The notes below the pieces were generated by a model. That model saw only the letters and a program-made list of their open reading frames with translations, was not told the origin of the DNA and did no database searches. This document shows, in pieces, positions 17,101 through 26,416 of a stretch of 64,000 nucleotides of DNA. The translations under genes were made by a program, and so were the position numbers. This DNA is from Bin87 sp965220265 (GTDB taxonomy: Bacteria; Chloroflexota; Dehalococcoidia; Lucifugimonadales; UBA3495). The stretch is from contig CBDCPM010000004.1 in the NCBI GenBank assembly GCA_965220265.1, forward strand, positions 3,038,001 to 3,102,000, in the 5' to 3' direction. Every line of letters begins with the position of its first letter. Within the stretch, counting starts at the first letter, position 1.

Positions 17101-17620
17101 TCCGGTGAGGTACCGGCAACCTATCCCGTTGCGCTGGCTCAGTTGCTCGAGAACTGCAGGCTCGTAGCCAAACAGGCCATGCTCGATTGCTCCCAATCCC
17201 TGCTGGGTGGATGCCAGGAATTCCCGAACATCGCCTACGGTCACGGATTCCCGCTCGGCCAATAGCTTTTCAGTGCGTTCCGGGTCAACGGGCGACCAGT
17301 CCACCACCGTGCGCGATCGTCGCTCCATCACCGGGCCGAACCACATCACCTGTGACCGCATCCACGGGGCCACGGGCCTCCCGCCGAGCAGTTCGCACCG
17401 CACCAAGGGTGTCCGAATTGGGATTTGCGAACAACGAATGAAGACCATCGCGCAGCCGGCGCATCTCAGGGGCGACCGTTTCGAACCAAGGTACGATCAG
17501 ACTGTCGGTCACGCTGACCAGCACATCCTGGCGAGAGGCTGGCGGTTCTTGCGCACAGGCCATCGTCAGGAGCAATGCCAGTACAAAGAACGGCAGCAGG
17601 CATTCTTCGCAGAACTGCAT
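17101..17620 (-). pseudogene. Imelysin-like lipoprotein, N-terminal segment
   Basis: Start at 17620 gives MQFCEECLLPFFVLALLLT followed by MACAQE, a signal peptide with a lipobox ending TMAC, so the mature protein would be membrane-anchored and face outward. Then comes DSLIVPWFETVAPEMRRL. A frameshift near 17345-17360 intervenes and reading continues VMWFGPVMERR, ERESVTVGDVREF, TQQGLGAIEHGLFG, the imelysin core with its GxxxxEH motif, up to CRYLTG where MITE-1 copy 2 and IS5 element H interrupt. Imelysins such as IrpA and EfeO-M75 function in iron uptake. Its ATG overlaps the reconstructed stop codon of the upstream di-heme gene. Confidence 0.78.
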
Positions 17621-17634
17621 CACAGCGACACTAG

Positions 17635-17842
17635 TATTATAGTTGCACTTGAATTGAAGGCCTCTGAAAGTGTCTCTTGTAATGGATTCCAAGGCTCGGG
17701 CTTGGTGCCACCGGCTCCACCATGGCTGCCATATAGGTAGGTCAGCGCCCTCATAAAGTAGTCACAGGAACCTGCATAACAGCCGTCTAACTTCGGGCAC
17801 GGTCAGCGACATGAGTCCTTCCTTCGATGCGCGGCTGTAATA
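17635..17842 (-). mobile_element. MITE-1 copy 3 (208 bp)
   Basis: CTAG duplications at 17631-17634 and 17843-17846. It inserted three codons before the end of the di-heme oxidoreductase gene. Deleting it with one CTAG restores the codons RFLVSL and a TGA that overlaps the imelysin ATG as TGATG. As it stands it replaces the last three residues by an element-encoded tail (VLQPRIEGRTHVADRARS). Confidence 0.88.
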
Positions 17843-17846
17843 CTAG

Positions 17847-18290
17847 GAAGCGAATCCAAGCCTCGCGTTCATCCCGGGACATCCTCCGAAACTCTTCCCG
17901 CGCGGCCTGGCCCTCGCCGTCGTGCCACAGGATGGCCTCGGTGAGGCTGCGGGCTCGCCCGTCGCGGAGCAGCCTCGGGTGGTTGTTCACATTCTCAATC
18001 AGCCCGATGCCCCACAATGGCGACGCCCGCCATTCCCGGCCGCTCGCCAGGAAATCCGGGCGGCCATCGGCCAGCACTACACCCATGTCGTGCAGCAGCA
18101 AATTGGTGTAGGGAAATATAACCTGCCCGGTCAAGGCCGGCACCCGGTCATCGCCGGTGGTGTGGCTTGGCGTATGACAGGCGGCGCACCCTGCCTCAAG
18201 AAACAACCTCGCGCCCCGACGCACCTGTGGATCGTCGATGTTGCGCATGGCCGGCACCGCGAGAGTCTGGATGCAAAACACGACCTTGCC
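17847..18290 (-). pseudogene. Di-heme DUF1111 oxidoreductase, C-terminal fragment
   Basis: The fragment reads FCIQTLAVPAMRNIDDP, GARLFLEAGCAACHTPSH with a CxxCH heme-binding motif (CAACH), then FPYTNLLLHDMGVVLADG, REWRASPLWGIGL, LLRDGRARSLTEAILWHDG and the final helix. This is the second heme domain of DUF1111/CxxCH thiol oxidoreductase-type proteins, which commonly lie next to imelysins in iron-uptake operons. The first two thirds are missing: IS630 copy C begins at about 18293, and I found no matching coding sequence beyond its far side. Confidence 0.82.
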
Positions 18291-18292
18291 TA

Positions 18293-19564
18293 ATACTCAG
18301 CCAACGTTGGAAAGGCAGGGGTAGAAACGACGGAGTTTGGTTCTGGCGTCGTGGGTGCTGAACCGCCAGTCGATGGTGACGGCCGTTGCGTTGCGCTCAG
18401 TCTCGTAGGCGGTGATCTGGCGTTGCAGGGCGCCCGCGTCGGGATTTCTCCTCTTGAGGCAGGAGCGGCTAAACGCGCTGAATTCGATCTCAGCGATCCC
18501 GTCGGCAGGCTCAGGACAGGGTTGAGCCAACTGGCGTGTTTGGGTGTGTGATGAAACTCGAGGTGCTTCACGATGCGCCGTGCTTCGGCTGGCGGGAAGG
18601 TCTCGCACAGGGACGCGATGCGGTGAGTGTTCAGAGCCTGCCCCATACTTGATACGGGGTTGTCGATCACCACGCGCACCACTGGAGCGTGGGGGTAGGC
18701 CACGCCCACCAGTCACCGCATCTAGCGGGCGAAGTCCGGCATGGTACGTCTGTGGGTGATCGCCACGTGGCGCCAGCCGGACAGAGGTTCACAGGCTAGG
18801 AAAATGTTGCGGACGCCGCCGCGCGATACTCATAGCCTTGGCGTCAGGGTCGTCTCGGCCGGGCTGGGCGGGCAGCGGTGCTCTAACTTCGGCCAGCAGT
18901 TTGGTGGAGGTCTCGTCGAAACACACCACCGGCCGATCGGGGCCATAGGGTTCACCGTACAGGTCCAGCACGTCCTACATGGCCGCCACAAACTTCCCGT
19001 TCATCCGGGAGATGCACCACTGCTGCTTCCGCCAGGGCTTGAGGGTGTTTTTTGAGCCTGAGCCCTCACCGTCTCGTGGGATAGCGACACCACCAATCCC
19101 AATTCCACTACCTTGTCGGCTAACAAACGCAGGGTCCAGTGGTCATGGCCCTCGGGAGCGTCACTGCACGCCAGGGCAATCAGATAGGCTTCACCCCAAT
19201 CATCCAGCTTGCGATAACGATTGGCTTGGGGATGGTCGTGCAGCACACCGTCCAATCCCTCCTCGGCGTACCGGCGTTTGGTGCGGAACACCGTGCGCGG
19301 CGACGTGTCCAGAGCCGCCGCCACCTGGGAAGCGCTCCAGCCCTCATCAGTCTTGAGCAGGATGCGCGCCCGATTGATGACCCGAGCGGAGCACTGGCCG
19401 CTACGGATCAACCGCTCCAGTTACTCCCGATCTTCCACCGACAACCGTACCGCATATTTCTCCGCTGCCATGGATGCCGCACCTCCCGCACCCCTGCTTG
19501 CCAGACAGCGTACAACCAAAGCCCTATTCGCGCTTCATCCGCCTTTTCAGGTTTGTCCCAGTAC
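18293..19564 (-). mobile_element. IS630-family element C, decayed
   Basis: Ends TACTCAGCCAA on the left and TTTGTCCCAGTA on the right resemble the GTACTCAGTCAA ends of copy D. The transposase, read on the minus strand from about 19472, has an in-frame TAA at its 11th-15th codon, an extra base near the A6 run, and the 23-bp insert described separately. Parts recognised are RVINRARILLKTDEGWSAS in pieces (VINRARILL, KTDEGWSASQV), SPRTVFRTKRRYAEEGLDGV, HWTLRLLADKVVELG, and the C-terminal EIEFSAFSRSCLKRRN. It is dead. Confidence 0.78.
18498..18520 (-). repeat. 23-bp insert in IS630-C transposase
   Basis: The minus strand reads CCTGTCCTGAGCCTGCCGAC and then GGG, at the same place between the SWLN and (M/I)AEIEF codons as in copies A and E. 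Confidence 0.75.
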
Positions 19565-19789
19565 CAGAGCATCACGTTGCGCCCTCTATGCTGAAAAACA
19601 TCGTCAGGGCCGAGTTTACAGCCAGACCAAACGCAACGCTCGATCCGTCGCTAACGGCGACGGGCGATCAGCCTGCCCACGTGGCCCCATTACCGCCGCC
19701 GTTTCCATGATCGCCGAGCGCGATTGCCACAAGTAATGGAAACGATGGCCTTCCTCAGGGGGTTGCGGTTGATGACGCTGACACCGCGG

Positions 19790-20045
19790 ACCGCGACGGT
19801 GCTATGCTCTTGTTGGCCCGGATGCAGGGCCGGTTTCCCCTGTTTATTAATCATTTGTCGGATGCGGCTGACACGGGCCGGCTGGTCGCGAAGGCTTGGG
19901 CCATCAGCGGTTGGCCTTTGGCGGTGGTGATCAAGCAGCCGGATATCCACCAATCCGAGGAGTTGCCCCGCTGGCGGGCGGTGGAGGGTACGTTGGCGTG
20001 GCTGAACTGGTGCCACCGGCTGGGCAAAAATATGCGGAGCGGACG
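19790..20045 (+). pseudogene. IS5-family transposase, C-terminal remnant
   Basis: The frame reads MLLLARMQGRFPLFINHLS, then GRLVAKAWAISGWPLAVVIKQ, then EELPRWRAVEGTLAWLNWCHRLGKN in the last part (EGTLAWLNWCHRLGK). The pattern of a WxLxVVKR-like strand followed by WxVERTFAWLxxxRRLxK is the C-terminal end of ISL2/IS1031-type IS5 transposases, here with key residues changed. The region 19565-19790 shows nothing else recognisable. Confidence 0.55.
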
Positions 20046-20053
20046 GAGACTAG

Positions 20054-20863
20054 GCAGTGTTGACATTTCATCGTAGCCAGATGAGGGCGGCAGCGAATTG
20101 CAGAAAGCCAAGGTATCGGCTGGCCAATTTGTCAAACCTGGAAAATACCCGGCGGTAGTGCTTGATCTTGCCGATGAAACACTCTACGACGTGGCGTTCT
20201 CGGTATAAGGGTCTATCGTAATCCCGTGGCGCTTTGCGGTTGGACCGTGGGGGGATCACTGCCACCATGCCCTCTTCTGCCAAATGGTCGACGAAGTCCT
20301 GCGCGTCATATCCTTTGTCCGCGATTACGTACTCGCTCCGGTAGCCGGTGAGCAGGGTTTCCGCCTGGGTGATGTCATGCTGCTGTCCCGGCGTCAACGT
20401 GAACCGCAGGGGGTTGCCCAGAGCGTCCACGCTCCCGGGAACCTTCGTGCTGAACCCGCCGCGACTGCGGCCCAGGGCTTGCGCTGATTGCCCCCCTTTT
20501 TGCCGGGGCTCCCCCAGCGCACTGGTGCGCTCGAACCACCGTACTGTCGATGACCAGATATTCCAGGTCCGGTTCCGTACTGAAATGCTGGTGCATTCGC
20601 TCCCAGACGCCACGGTCGCACCACCGGGCGAAGCGTTTGTAGATGGTGTTCCAGTTGCCATACTCGGCCGGCAGCAGTCGCCACGGCGCTCCGGAGCGAT
20701 CCATCCACAGCACGCCCTCGACAAACCGCTGGCATTCCGCCGCGTCGCCAACGTACGCGTCAGGGCAATCCCGCAGGAATTGCAAAATCTTCGCCCATTG
20801 GTCTGAAGGTATGGTTATACTCGCCATGGGGCAATTGTACCGCAGTCCAAATGTCAACACTAC
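20054..20863 (-). mobile_element. IS5-family (IS427-like) element G3 (810 bp)
   Basis: The ends contain GTGTTGACATTT and AAATGTCAACAC; CTAG flanks it at 20050-20053 and 20864-20867. It is a diverged relative of G1 and G2. The right CTAG is shared with the left end of IS630 copy D. Confidence 0.86.
20068..20827 (-). CDS. IS5-family transposase, two frames joined by frameshift
   Basis: The start MASITIPSDQWAKILQFL leads to the first catalytic aspartate in LVIDSTVVRAH. After a run of A and G near 20500 the second frame continues KGGQSAQALGRSRGGFSTK, VIADKGYDAQDFV and VVECFIGKIKHYRR, ending LIWLR. The switch point coincides with that of G1 and G2, so it is probably programmed. Otherwise intact. 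Confidence 0.82.
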
Positions 20864-20866
20864 CTA

Positions 20867-22082
20867 GTACTCAGTCAAACTTGTATAAGCAGATAAAGGA
20901 TGAACCGAGCCATGGTTGCTACGCTGGCGGTGAAACAGCGGCGCGGGAGGTGTGGCATCCATGGTTGCGAAGAAATATGCGGTACGGTTGTCATCAGAAG
21001 GTCAGGCCCAACTGGAGCGGTTGATCCGCAGCGGGCAGCGCTCCGCTCGGGTCATCAATCGGGCGCGCATCCTGCTCAAGACCGACGAAGGGTGGAGCGC
21101 CTTCCAGGCGGCGGCGGCCCTGGACACGTCGCCGCGCACGGTGTTCCGCACCAAACGGCGGTACGCCGAGGAAGGATTGGACGGTGTGCTGTACGACCAT
21201 CCCCAAGCCAATCGGTATCGCAAGCTGGACGATCGGGGTGAAGCCCATCTGATTGCCCTGGCGTGCAGCGACGCTCCCGAGGGCCATGACCACTGGACGC
21301 TGCGTTTGTTAGCCGACAAGGTGGTGGAGTTGGGATTGGTGGTGTCGCTGTCCCACGAGACGGTGCGGCTCAACTCAAAAAAACACCCTCCAGCCCTGGC
21401 GGAAGCAGCAGTGGGGCATCTCCCGGATGAACGGGGAGTTTGTGGCGGCCATGGAGGACGTGCTGGACCTCTATGCTGAACCTACGACCCCCACCGGCCG
21501 GTGGTGTGCTTCGACGAGACCTCCACCCAGCTGCTGGCCGAGGTCAGGGAGCCGTTGCCTCCTCAACCAGGACGGCGGCGGCGGCAGGACTATGAGTATC
21601 GGCGCGGCGCCCGCAATCTGTTCCTGGCCTGTGAACCCCTGGCTGGCTGGCGCCACGTGGCGATCACCCACAGACGCACCATGCCGGACTTCGCCCACCA
21701 GATGCGCTGGCTGATTGACGTGGCCTACCCCGATGCGACCGTGGTCCGCGTGGTCCTCGACAACCCGAACATCCACCGCATGGCGTCCCTTTACGAGACC
21801 TTCCCGGCTGCTGAGGCCAGGCGCATCGTGAAGCGGCTGGAGTTTCACCACACGCCCAAACACGCCAGCTGGCTCAGCATGGCGGAGATCGAATTCAGCG
21901 CGTTGGGTCGCTCCTGCCTCAAGAGGAGAAATCCCGACGCCGACGCCTTGCAACGCCAAATCACCGCCTACGAGACTGAGCGCAACGCAGCGGGGATCAC
22001 CATCAACGGCGGTTCAGCACCCACGACGCCCGAGCCAAACTCCATCGTTTCTACCACTGCCTTTCCAGCATTGACTGAGTAC
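20867..22082 (+). mobile_element. IS630-family element D (1216 bp)
   Basis: Perfect 12-bp inverted ends GTACTCAGTCAA and TTGACTGAGTAC are flanked by TA. It is the best preserved of the IS630 copies in the window and lacks the 23-bp insert found in A, C and E. The left TA lies in the CTAG that closes IS5 element G3. Confidence 0.88.
20961..22081 (+). pseudogene. IS630-family transposase D
   Basis: The first frame (MVAKKYAVRLSSEGQAQLE, helix-turn-helix DTSPRTVFRTKRR) reaches an A7 run at about 21379. Beyond it the transposase continues in the +1 frame (NTLQPWRKQQW, MNGEFVAAMEDVLDLYAEP). This change is seen in copies A, C and E as well. Just after YAEP near 21482 one C is missing, a copy-specific lesion, and the rest reads in a third register: PVVCFDETSTQLLAE, VVRVVLDNPNIHR, HTPKHASWLSMAEIEFS, CLKRRN. 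The catalytic D (FDET), D (LDNPNIH) and E (MAEIEF) are all present. One base from being functional if the A7 switch is programmed. Confidence 0.78.
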
Positions 22083-22210
22083 TAGTGAAGACCGGCTGGT
22101 CACCGCCATGATCCACCTCATTTTCAAAAGGCTCAGGTTTGCTCGAACTTCTTCGCCACACGCACTCTCACGGATCCCACACCGCTGGAGGGTGCAGGTT
22201 GACTCGATGT

Positions 22211-22765
22211 TTACCGGCTGCCGACCGCCGCCGCGCTCAACTCCCGGATGGCGTCCACCGTTTCAGGGCTAGCTGGCTTACCCATCTCGACGTCCCGGAC
22301 AGCTTCCCAGGACCGAAGCACATCCGCCATAACCGCTTCGTCCGACCGGTCGATTTCGATTGGGATGCCCACTTGGGCCCATGACGTATGGCCGGTCAGC
22401 CAGAACACCTCGGTCGGGTTGTTCTCCGGATCGCGGAAGTAGCAACCAATAGCGCTCGCGTGTGTGACGATGCGGTCCAGCTTGTAACCGTGTGCGAGGA
22501 TGCGCCTCTTGAAATCACGGAGATCATCGAGGGAATCCACAAGCATTGAAATCTGCTGGATCCAATGCGGGTCCTCCAGCGAAGCCCGCCCGTTGATCAG
22601 GGCAATCTCGTGATCGCAGCTTTCTGGATCTGCGCTGAAAAAAGCGCCAAGCGGGCCGACCTTGGTCAGTGTCATACCCATAAAATTCGCATAGAAGTCC
22701 ATCATGAGTTTGAGGTCATGAACATAGAAACCAATATGACCCAGTCCACTGACTTTCGCTGACAT
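22211..22765 (-). CDS. VOC family protein (extradiol-dioxygenase-like)
   Basis: A 184-residue protein starting MSAKVSGLGHIGFYVHDLK. The first histidine ligand is probably in GHIGFYV. A second likely ligand region is HWIQQISMLV, and a glutamate follows in NPTEVFWLTGH (PTEVFW). This pattern is like type I extradiol dioxygenases and related glyoxalase-fold enzymes, but the protein is short, with one module and a C-terminal helical tail. AAGGAGATAAAG precedes the ATG at ideal spacing, which is why I reject a longer upstream start. Confidence 0.83.
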   Translation of the reverse strand: MSAKVSGLGHIGFYVHDLKLMMDFYANFMGMTLTKVGPLGAFFSADPESCDHEIALINGRASLEDPHWIQQISMLVDSLDDLRDFKRRILAHGYKLDRIVTHASAIGCYFRDPENNPTEVFWLTGHTSWAQVGIPIEIDRSDEAVMADVLRSWEAVRDVEMGKPASPETVDAIRELSAAAVGSR

Positions 22766-22779
22766 CTTTATCTCCTTCG

Positions 22780-23815
22780 ATTTCTTTTGTGTCAGTTCAT
22801 TATGCCGTTTTCCCGGCTCCGATGTCGAGCCGACAAACAGGCACCAATCCAGCGCACCGCAAAACCATGCGCAGGAATTGAAGTTGCAGCCTGCGCCAGA
22901 GGTGGGCATTCGCCATTTGCCGCGGAAAGAGCCGCGGTTGCAAAGGACGAGATTGCCGCGGCCAGGCATGCCCAACAGCTGGCTGTACCGTCGCTACCTC
23001 GACTGCTGCACTATCACCGCCGTCAAGGCGGGCATCATTCGACTGGCGACGCTGGCTCGTGCAGGCCAGCAGCGTGCTCAACACCATAGCGTCCAAGAAA
23101 GTAGTATCCGGGGAGGTGACCCGATTTCAAGTACGGGGTTTTAACACTCGGTCAAGGCTGCAACGGGGCATCAAAACCGGAATATCTACCGATGTAATAC
23201 GCAAGTGGTTACCTGCCATTGGGAGCTGGGCAAAGGATTACTGGCCATCAATGACTCCCACGACCACATCGCCACCTACCGATCTCCTTTAGCGGTGTCG
23301 GGCGCTTGGACTTCCCTGTCGGGCAGCATCGTGGGGGACAAGGACCCACCCCGGAATTGTGAAGATTTTGTGAAGGCGAACAAAACAATTGTGAAAACAT
23401 TGTGAGCAAACTGGCAGATGTATGTATTGCCTATTTATTTCTCATACTACTGATGCGTGAGCGAACACCTAAACTAATCCCTTCCGTCATTACCGTGGAA
23501 ATAGCCGATTTTCATGCTCATACGTGGCCTCGGCAAGGCAATCCGCAATTCTCGCGCAAGGGGGAATTCAGTGGTACCGGAGGGAAGGAAGGAAGCCGAT
23601 TTTAGATAACCATTCACGCATCAGTAGTAATCGGTAAGATGACTTGCCCGCCGACCCCAACCTGCGAGTGCCCACCTTGGAGCCACGCCGGGGTTTCCTT
23701 GCTAATGGAATGTTCCTTGGGCGACATATTCTGCCAAATCCAAGTTGGATCATGTGAAGCGATGATGCAGTTGGTCGGGCGGTTCCACAACGCTCACGAA
23801 TTCACGAGGAAGACC
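22780..23815. other. Intergenic stretch without supported gene
   Basis: Several short open frames on both strands, none with a recognisable family or a convincing ribosome-binding site. Lower GC after 23330 suggests promoter-bearing sequence before the sensor kinase gene starting at 23816. It may contain decayed genes I cannot identify. Confidence 0.4.
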
Positions 23816-24147
23816 ATGAGCCTTTTACAAGCGAATGCTGCAATCACCGAAGCGGAAATTCTCAGGCAAGAAAATGACGCCTTGAAGGGTCGGCTTGCGA
23901 GATTGAGCAAGGCAAGCATCAGCATCTCCCAAATCGTCGACACCGAGGCCGCTCTCCAGGAAGTTGTCAACAGCGTCTGAAACCTCACTAGCGCCCGGTA
24001 CGGTGCGCTCCTGGCTTTCGATCCCGCGGGTGGAATTCGCGACTTTTACGTCTCGGGAGAAACAGACGCAAAGCGCGATTACATGACGCAGTCCCTCCGA
24101 GGACCAAGCCTGCTGGATTACCTGACCAAGGTACAGGGTCGGGTTAG

Positions 24148-25877
24148 CTCGAATCCACCGAAGGGATGCGGCCCTGGTGTTGACACGAGGATTGATGGGT
24201 AAGGGAAGGCGAACGGCTTGGCCCGGTCCCGATCGATGGGGTTGAGGGTAGTGGGCGGTGGCGACGCCAGTGGCAAGGTGGCGGCCCGCAGTGGCGGGGG
24301 CCGGCGAAATCGGCCAGGCGGCAGGCCGGAAGTGGCACTGGCGGACTGGGCTGGCATGAGTTTGCGGGACAGCCCCTGGGGCTGTCCGGTGGACGGGTCG
24401 GGCGCCGACGGCGCGCCGTCAGGCTGGTAGAGGAATGGCGCGCAATCGGGCCAAGGCGCAACTGAACTGGGTTTCCCAGGGCTGGCCCTGGGAAAGATGC
24501 AGGGTGATAAGGCGCGCCGAGCGGGTGAGCCGTCCGGCGATGGAGAAGAAGCGCCGCCGGAGGGTCTTGGTGGTTACCAGTTGCTCCCCCAGACCGATGC
24601 GCGCTGCCCAGCGGGCCAGGTTATGCGCCATCACCTGGACGGCCAACCAGGCGGCGTTGGCGGCGAAACGGCCTGACGGGAGATGGTTGAGCCCCACACC
24701 GTACTTCAGGTCTCGGATGGCATTCTCAATCTCGGCGTGGCGACGATGATCGGCCTCCAGTTCCCGGGTGTCCCCGTCCCGATCGGTGATGCAGCCGTGA
24801 TAGCTGTAGTCGACCAAGAGGGCCAACTGGGAGTTGGGCGTGGGCTGCACCCTTCGGACGATGAGCCGCGCCGGCGCGGCGTCGGGCGCACTCTCGAAGG
24901 GGATGTAGGTGGTTTCGGCCACGTCGGCGGCGCCGTCCATCCAGTAGGGTATGGGTGTCCAGTCCGCCTCCGGTATCGCCTCGATGAGATTGCGCAGGCT
25001 CTGGTGTTGGCGGATGGTGATGGAGTAGCGGACGTTGGTCTCGCGGCAGACCGCGACCATGGCGTGGGTGTAGCAGCCGCGGTCGGCCCGCATGGTGAGT
25101 GGTCCCCTGGCCCCAGCGTAGCGTACCCGTCCCACCGTCTCACGCAGGAAGTGGGCCGCGCCGCGAGCGGTGTTGGCGCGGCCCTCACGCAGCCGAGCCA
25201 TCAGCACGTCGCCGGTTCCAGCGGCCACGGCCAGCAGCGGGTGATCGCCCCGCTGGCCAGTGTAGCCGTGGTGGCGCGCTCCCTCCTTGAACAGACCGTA
25301 GGTTTCACAGATGGTGGAGTCCAGGTCGATGGTCAACGGCCCGTGATTGTTCGAAGATCGGGGTCCGGCTCCAGCGGCCCAGGCCCGGGCCAGCAACTCC
25401 CGGCTCACCCGGTCCAGCTGGCGAGCGTGGCCCCAACGGAAGCTGCGCAGGAACGTCCCCAGCGTGGACGGCGCCTTCACCGTACAGCCCAGCACCCGCG
25501 CGGTCCTGCCAGCACGCAACACGTCGGCATCGTCAATGCAGTCGCCACCGGCCAGAGCGGATGCCACCAGCGTCATGATCTTGTCGCCCGTGTTGGCTCC
25601 GCCTGGGGCACGGCCCAGGTCCAGGCGCCGGTCAACCAGTTGGGGCAGGCCCAGATGCCAAGCCAGCGTGGACGGAAGGATCAGCCCAGCATTGCTGACC
25701 AGGCGGTGGTCGTCGAAGGCGATCTGGATGCGGTCGGGGTGGTTGCGTGGTAGCATCTATTTGGTGCTCCTTCTTTTGGGTTGGTTTGGTCTTTCACAAA
25801 CCATTATCCCAGAAGCAAAGGGGCACTTTCTTATCCCTTCAACCCGCCCCGACACTCATCTCTTCGGTGGATTGGGG
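24148..25877 (-). mobile_element. IS1380-family element, copy 2 (1730 bp)
   Basis: Ends GAATCCACCGAAGGGATGCG and GGTGGATTGGGG; 5-bp duplication GTTAG at 24143-24147 and 25878-25882. The target GTTAG contains the TTAG duplicated by the adjacent MITE-1 copy 4, so this element landed on the edge of that MITE. Somewhat diverged from copies 1 and 3. Confidence 0.92.
24419..25756 (-). CDS. IS1380-family transposase
   Basis: Intact 445-residue DDE transposase: TIDLDSTICETYG, MRADRGCYTHAM, EIENAIRDLKYGVGLNHL. Relative to copies 1 and 3 it has a four-residue insertion before the first catalytic aspartate (around RSSNNHGPLTIDLD) and many substitutions throughout. It starts MLPRNHPDRIQIAFDDH. Probably active. 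Confidence 0.92.
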   Translation of the reverse strand: MLPRNHPDRIQIAFDDHRLVSNAGLILPSTLAWHLGLPQLVDRRLDLGRAPGGANTGDKIMTLVASALAGGDCIDDADVLRAGRTARVLGCTVKAPSTLGTFLRSFRWGHARQLDRVSRELLARAWAAGAGPRSSNNHGPLTIDLDSTICETYGLFKEGARHHGYTGQRGDHPLLAVAAGTGDVLMARLREGRANTARGAAHFLRETVGRVRYAGARGPLTMRADRGCYTHAMVAVCRETNVRYSITIRQHQSLRNLIEAIPEADWTPIPYWMDGAADVAETTYIPFESAPDAAPARLIVRRVQPTPNSQLALLVDYSYHGCITDRDGDTRELEADHRRHAEIENAIRDLKYGVGLNHLPSGRFAANAAWLAVQVMAHNLARWAARIGLGEQLVTTKTLRRRFFSIAGRLTRSARLITLHLSQGQPWETQFSCALARLRAIPLPA

Positions 25878-25882
25878 GTTAG

Positions 25883-26090
25883 TATTACAGCCGCGCTTTG
25901 TGGGAAGGACTCATGTCGCTGACCGTGCCCGAAGTTAGACGGCTGTTATGCACGCTGCTGTGACTACTTTATGAGAGCACTGACCTGCCTATATGGTAGC
26001 CGTGGTGGAGCCGGTGGCACCAAGCCCGAGCCTTGGAATCCCTTACAAGAGACTCTTTCAGAGGCCCTCAATTCAAGTGCAACTGTAATA
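25883..26090 (+). mobile_element. MITE-1 copy 4 (208 bp)
   Basis: TTAG duplications at 25879-25882 and 26091-26094. This copy preserves the IS701-like coding trace best: read on the plus strand from about 25917 it gives LTVPEVRRLL, then after two stops PWWSRWHQARA. It inserted in the GAF domain of the sensor kinase gene before IS1380 copy 2 arrived next to it. Confidence 0.9.
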
Positions 26091-26416
26091 TTAGGCTGAA
26101 GGACCTGGTGGCCCACCCTGACTATGCGGGTCTTCCGGCAGATCTCCCGCCCGTGAAAACTTTTCTGGGGACGCCGATCTACCATCGCACCGAACACGTC
26201 GGCAACCTTTATCTCACGGAAAAGGAGGGAGGTCAGGAGTTTACGCGGGAAGATGAAGACATGGCGGCAATGTTTGCTGCCCGGGCCGCCTCCGCGATCT
26301 CCAATTCCCGACGGTACGAGGAGGCGCACCAGGCAAAAGTGGATTTGGAAACTCTGATGGACATCTCTCCTGTGGCAGTCTCTGTCTTCGACGCTCGGAT
26401 AGGCGAGATAACTTAC

